From Cuniculiplasma divulgatum (GTDB lineage: Archaea; Thermoplasmatota; Thermoplasmata; Thermoplasmatales; Thermoplasmataceae), in the NCBI GenBank assembly GCA_031200235.1, contig CP133595.1, positions 1,302,001-1,366,000 on the forward strand: 64,000 nucleotides of DNA, in the 5' to 3' direction. Under the pieces are notes generated by a model. It was not told the origin of the DNA. It searched no databases and saw only the letters and a program-made list of their open reading frames with translations. Shown here in pieces: positions 60,520-64,000 of the stretch; position 1 is the stretch's first letter; every line of letters starts with the position of its first letter. A program made the position numbers and the translations under genes.

Positions 60520-61271
60520 GCAAAGACCTTCCTGAACCGGGAGAGCTTGTGGTCGTAACCATAAAGGAAGTAAAGAATTTTGGAGCAACGGCCAAGCTGG
60601 AAGAATATCCGGGGCATGAGGGTTTTATCCACATAGCTGAAGTTGCCACCGGCTGGGTAAAACACATAAGGGATTACCTGAGAGAAGGCCAGAAAACGGT
60701 GTGCAAGGTACTGAGCATTGATACAAACAGGGGCAACGTTGAACTTTCCCTGAAAAGGGTCAATGACCACCAGAAGAGAGAGAAGATATCTGAATGGAAG
60801 AATGAGCAGAAAGCTTCCAAGCTTCTTGAGATAGTTGCCAAGCAGCTGAAGAAATCCGTACAGGAATGTGAAGCTGAATTTGCGGATGAACTGAGGCAGA
60901 GGTATGGCAATCTGTATGCTGCGTTCGAGGATGCATCAGCAAGCGAAAACTGGTTCCCGGAAATCAATGAGAAATGGAAAACGGTCTTTGTGAAAATCGC
61001 CCGGGAAAACGTTGTGCTTCCCTATGTTAAAATTGGCGGTACCATAGAAGCATATTCTCTTGCGCCCAACGGGATTCAGATGATCAAGTCCACAATAGAT
61101 CCGGGTGATGAGCCCACCGTTGGCATCCAGTATGCCGGGGCTCCACGATATATCGTGACTGTAACTGACAAGGATTATAAGACTGCCGAAGATACTCTTA
61201 AAAGAGTGGTGCAGAGGATAATGGACAATGCCAAGAAGAACGGCGTTGTGGCCGAATTTGTCAGGAAATGA
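60516..61271 (+). CDS. eif2a: Translation initiation factor aIF2 subunit alpha
   Basis: 251 residues. S1 domain (GELVVVTIKEVKNFGATAKLEEYPGHEG here split, HIAEV, KVLSIDTNRGNVELSLKRV), helical middle and C-terminal alpha/beta domain that binds aIF2-gamma. ATG 60516 with ATGA overlap; longer in-frame codons lie inside S27e. Confidence 0.96.
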   Translation: MSKDLPEPGELVVVTIKEVKNFGATAKLEEYPGHEGFIHIAEVATGWVKHIRDYLREGQKTVCKVLSIDTNRGNVELSLKRVNDHQKREKISEWKNEQKASKLLEIVAKQLKKSVQECEAEFADELRQRYGNLYAAFEDASASENWFPEINEKWKTVFVKIARENVVLPYVKIGGTIEAYSLAPNGIQMIKSTIDPGDEPTVGIQYAGAPRYIVTVTDKDYKTAEDTLKRVVQRIMDNAKKNGVVAEFVRK

Positions 61272-61280
61272 TAAAGCGGT

Positions 61281-61469
61281 ATGCATTCATTGATCAGAAA
61301 GTGCCGCATCTGCAACGCTTATACCATGAAGGAAGTATGCCCTGTATGCGGGCAAAGGACGGATGTAGCTCTTCCGCCTAAGTATTCACCGGTGGACCGG
61401 TTCCAGAGGTTCAGGATAAATTCAGGGGAGGAACATAAACATGGAGAAAATAGTAATCAATCAGTATAA
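61281..61469 (+). CDS. nop10: H/ACA RNP protein Nop10
   Basis: 62 residues. Zinc ribbon IRKCRICNAYTMKEVCPVCG and the basic VDRFQRFR end; binds Cbf5. The last ~15 residues extend past the usual end and overlap the next gene by 29 bases. Confidence 0.93.
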   Translation: MHSLIRKCRICNAYTMKEVCPVCGQRTDVALPPKYSPVDRFQRFRINSGEEHKHGENSNQSV

Positions 61470-62199
61470 GAGGCCGAGGCTGGCAAGCCCGATCCTCATA
61501 GGGGGGCTTCCCGGAATAGGCAACGTGGGGAAGATAGCTGCAGAATATCTTGTGGAAAAGCTGAAAATGGAGAAGTTTGCGGATATCTATTCACAGTACC
61601 TTCCACCCCAGGTTTTCATCGATGATACCGGAGTGGTCAAGCTGGTCAGGAACACTCTCTATTACAAGAAGCTCAAGGGAAGGAGCGACCTGCTCATACT
61701 TGTGGGGGATTTCCAGGGAACCACACAGGAAGGACAGTATGAAATGTCATATCAGATACTTGAACTGGCCAGAAAACTGGAGGTTTCCATGGTCTATACA
61801 CTTGGAGGATACAGCACAGGCAAGATTGTTGAAATTCCACGTGTCCTTGGCGCTGTAACTGACGAATCCCTGGTGAAGACACTTACGGACAGCGGCGTTG
61901 TGTTTCCAAAGGGGGAGCCCGGCGGAGGCATCGTGGGATCAGCGGGCGTAATGCTTGGTCTCGGAAAGGAGCTGTTCAGCATGCAGGGAGCATGTTTAAT
62001 GGGAGAAACTTCCGGGTATTTTGCAGATCCAAAGGGAGCCAAGGAAGTTGTTAAGATCCTGGTGAATCTTCTCAGCCTTGAAGTCGACCTTTCAGACCTT
62101 GAGGAAAGAAGCAAACAGATTGAGCAGATCACGGAGAAGATGCAGGAGGATGTGCAGGGCAAGGTGACCCAGAAAGACGATCTGGGCTACTTTGGATAA
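61441..62199 (+). CDS. PAC2-family protein
   Basis: 252 residues of the PAC2 (proteasome assembly chaperone 2-like) family: LIGGLPGIGNVGKIAAEYLV, YTLGGYSTGK and GGGIVGSAGVMLGLGKE are typical. In archaea it is found next to nop10 and aIF2-alpha; its role is unproven. It ends with a short coiled coil (ERSKQIEQITEKMQED). ATG 61441 is the usual start. Confidence 0.9.
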   Translation: MEKIVINQYKRPRLASPILIGGLPGIGNVGKIAAEYLVEKLKMEKFADIYSQYLPPQVFIDDTGVVKLVRNTLYYKKLKGRSDLLILVGDFQGTTQEGQYEMSYQILELARKLEVSMVYTLGGYSTGKIVEIPRVLGAVTDESLVKTLTDSGVVFPKGEPGGGIVGSAGVMLGLGKELFSMQGACLMGETSGYFADPKGAKEVVKILVNLLSLEVDLSDLEERSKQIEQITEKMQEDVQGKVTQKDDLGYFG

Positions 62200-62371
62200 T
62201 CCCGCATTCCAGTACGGAACCGACATCCTCTCCTCTCTGAAGATGGGAACCTCATTGCTCAAAAGATTGTAAGGCAGAAAAGCATTTCCGTGCACCTCAG
62301 GTGAGTCAATGCCTACGGGAATACAGATAGTTTCCCCGGCAAAGTAATTTAAGGCAAGTGAACATTTTCAG
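62200..62371 (+). promoter_or_regulatory. Promoter region of top6B
   Basis: 172 bases. TAATTTAAGG (62345-62354) is a TATA box centred about 23 bases before ATG 62372, giving a leaderless mRNA. Nothing else recognised. Confidence 0.45.
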
Positions 62372-64000
62372 ATGATGGCTTCAAGGAAATCTACCATATC
62401 CGACTTCAGGGAAGCTTCCATTTCTGAATTTTTTGAAAAGAACAGGCATATACTCGGTTTTGATTCCCCGCAGAAATCGTTATTCATGATTGTAAAGGAG
62501 GCACTGGACAACTCTCTGGATGCCTGCGAGGAATACCAGATTCTGCCGGACATAAAGGTGACAATTGCAAAGCAGAACGATGATGAGTACCTGATCACTG
62601 TGGAGGACAACGGCCCAGGCATCGAAAGAAAACAGGTTCCTGACGTGTTCGGGAAGCTTCTGTACGGATCAAGGTTCCATTCCTTCAAGCAGTCCAGGGG
62701 CCAGCAGGGCATAGGCATCACTGCAGCCATCCTCTATGGGCAGATCACCACGGCCAGGCCTGCGTACATCAAAACAAAGAGAGCCCAGGATGATGTTGCA
62801 TACGAGTTTGAACTTGGCATAAATGTGAAGGAGAACAGGGCACAGATCAATTATGAAAGGCCGGTCATATGGGATGTGACCAGCGGGACTGTTGTGGCAA
62901 TACCAGCAAGGGCGAAGTACCAGACAGGGAGGCAGTCCGTATGGGAGTATATCAGGGAAACGGCAGTGGCCAACCCAAACGCAAACTTCTCCTTCACCGA
63001 TCCAGACGGAAGGACGCTGGAAATAAGGCGCGTTATTGAAACGCCTTCAAAACCCGGAACAGCCATCAAACCGCATCCTTTGGGGCTGGAGATCGGGGAA
63101 ATAAATTCCATGAGCAGGTCCACACATGCAGAGACAATGATGGAATTCCTCAAGGGTGATTTCAACAGGGTGAGCGACAGGATAGCCCAGGAGATCCTGC
63201 AGAAATCCGGCATCAGGCCAGAAGAGAAACCATCAGAGATCACGCTTGAACAGGTGAGGAAGCTCAGGGACGCCTTTAGCCAGGTCAAGCTCATGCCGCC
63301 TCCAACTGATTGCCTGTCACCCCTTGGCCATGAATTTATCATCAAGGGGCTGAAGAACGTTTATGGCGAGAGCAGGCCATCACATTACTCGAAGCCTGTT
63401 GTCAGGCCCATATCAATACACAACGGCAACCCATTTGCGGTTGAAGCAGGCCTAGTCTACGGAGGCGATCTCAGGTCCGATGAACCCGTGAGGGTAGTCA
63501 GGTTTGCGAACAAGGTGCCACTGCTGTACCAGGCAGGAGCGTGTGCCATCACCAGGGCCGTGCAGGAAATGGACTGGAGGCCATATGGCCTCGATCAGAA
63601 AAGCGGCCAGGGAATACCCTTCGGGCCTGCTGTGATCTTCGTCCATGTGTACGGCATAAGAATCCCGTTCACTTCGGAATCCAAGGAAGCCATAGCCTCA
63701 GTTGATGAGATAACAGCAGAGGTCACAATGGCGCTGAAGTCGCTGGGAAGGAGCGTGAAGTCATTCCTTGGAAAGAAGGACCGCAGGAAGAAGGTTTATG
63801 AGAAATTCAGGCTTGTGAGCCTGCTCATCCCCGAGATCGGCAGGAAATCATCCGTCATACTTGGAAAGGATCTTCCTCCACTGGACAGCGTGATTTCCAA
63901 GATCGCCAACGTTGTCTTTGTCACTGAGGACATCATCCATGATGGCGACAGGACACTGTCAAAGGTGAAGGTTATCAATTACACACGTCATCCCGTAAAC
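62372..64000 (+). CDS. top6B: DNA topoisomerase VI subunit B (3' end outside window)
   Basis: 543 codons are inside the window, nearly the whole protein. Topo VI B is the GHKL ATPase half of the type IIB topoisomerase. It shows the N-terminal [17 protein letters not shown], the N box [13 protein letters not shown], the DNGPGI motif, [11 protein letters not shown] (lid), a helix-two-turn-helix stretch and the transducer with the conserved Lys in [13 protein letters not shown]. The A subunit would be expected just beyond the right edge. Confidence 0.95.
   Translation, partial: MMASRKSTISDFREASISEFFEKNRHILGFDSPQKSLFMIVKEALDNSLDACEEYQILPDIKVTIAKQNDDEYLITVEDNGPGIERKQVPDVFGKLLYGSRFHSFKQSRGQQGIGITAAILYGQITTARPAYIKTKRAQDDVAYEFELGINVKENRAQINYERPVIWDVTSGTVVAIPARAKYQTGRQSVWEYIRETAVANPNANFSFTDPDGRTLEIRRVIETPSKPGTAIKPHPLGLEIGEINSMSRSTHAETMMEFLKGDFNRVSDRIAQEILQKSGIRPEEKPSEITLEQVRKLRDAFSQVKLMPPPTDCLSPLGHEFIIKGLKNVYGESRPSHYSKPVVRPISIHNGNPFAVEAGLVYGGDLRSDEPVRVVRFANKVPLLYQAGACAITRAVQEMDWRPYGLDQKSGQGIPFGPAVIFVHVYGIRIPFTSESKEAIASVDEITAEVTMALKSLGRSVKSFLGKKDRRKKVYEKFRLVSLLIPEIGRKSSVILGKDLPPLDSVISKIANVVFVTEDIIHDGDRTLSKVKVINYTRHPVN

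Noticed and set aside
1-64000. CRISPR array or cas genes
   Set aside because: No regularly spaced repeats or Cas-like proteins were seen.

Overview
The window comes from a euryarchaeon of the Thermoplasmatota, most like an acidophilic thermoplasmatalean. The evidence is an HU-type DNA-binding protein (HTa) instead of visible histones, a fused Kae1-Bud32 gene, archaeal DnaG, aIF2, Nop5, Nop10, Cbf5 and L7Ae-era RNP genes, a FixCX/EtfBA electron-transfer set, short TATA-to-start distances typical of leaderless transcripts, and a ribosomal-protein superoperon lacking L34e and L14e near cmk-cbf5. Base composition is moderate (near 45-50% GC in the core, visibly more AT-rich around 24.2-26.8 kb and 34-39.9 kb). 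An unexpected feature is topoisomerase VI subunit B at the right edge, a protein usually reported as missing from Thermoplasmatales.

Layout. 1-4.6 kb: a Lon-family protease (cut by the left edge) with archaeal DnaG, an endonuclease IV-like TIM-barrel protein, a small unknown protein and HTa. 4.9-10 kb: an MFS exporter, spermidine synthase, a small membrane protein, and a KEOPS Kae1-Bud32/RdgB pair. 10.2-14.3 kb: a soluble NAD-linked formate dehydrogenase made of a NuoE/NuoF-like and a NuoG/FdhA-like subunit. 14.5-16.8 kb: S6e and aIF2-gamma facing a MagIII/EndoIII-like glycosylase. 16.9-20.4 kb: FixC, FixX, EtfB, EtfA. 20.5-24.2 kb: a leaderless 51-residue protein, threonyl-tRNA synthetase with a zinc-ribbon insertion, and histidine ammonia-lyase.

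24.2-39.6 kb is the accessory part: a secreted hydrophobic protein paired with a small membrane protein, tRNA-Gly, unknown membrane proteins, triosephosphate isomerase, an orphan Dam-type methylase, a sulfur-transport operon (YedE/small membrane protein/DsrE), a Gfo/Idh/MocA oxidoreductase, an exported spherulin-4 (GH135-like) protein, a VapB antitoxin beside a broken VapC toxin, an IS256-family element, an IS3-family element inserted into a 66-residue gene, and a SAM methyltransferase, ending at tRNA-Lys.

39.9-56.9 kb is one long co-directional block from L3 to L15, SecY, adenylate kinase, an EMC3/YidC-like insertase, cytidylate kinase, Cbf5 and Nop5, mostly with start/stop overlaps. 56.9-58.7 kb on the other strand is Sm-like protein, L37e and PurF. 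58.9-64 kb holds a cupin protein, then L44e, S27e, aIF2-alpha, Nop10 and a PAC2-family protein preceded by a structured leader, and finally Top6B, cut by the right edge.

Functionally, the FixCX/EtfBA set would pass electrons from acyl-CoA or similar dehydrogenases to the quinone pool, the formate dehydrogenase would link formate and NAD, and the translation block couples ribosome synthesis to protein insertion, tRNA modification and nucleotide kinases.
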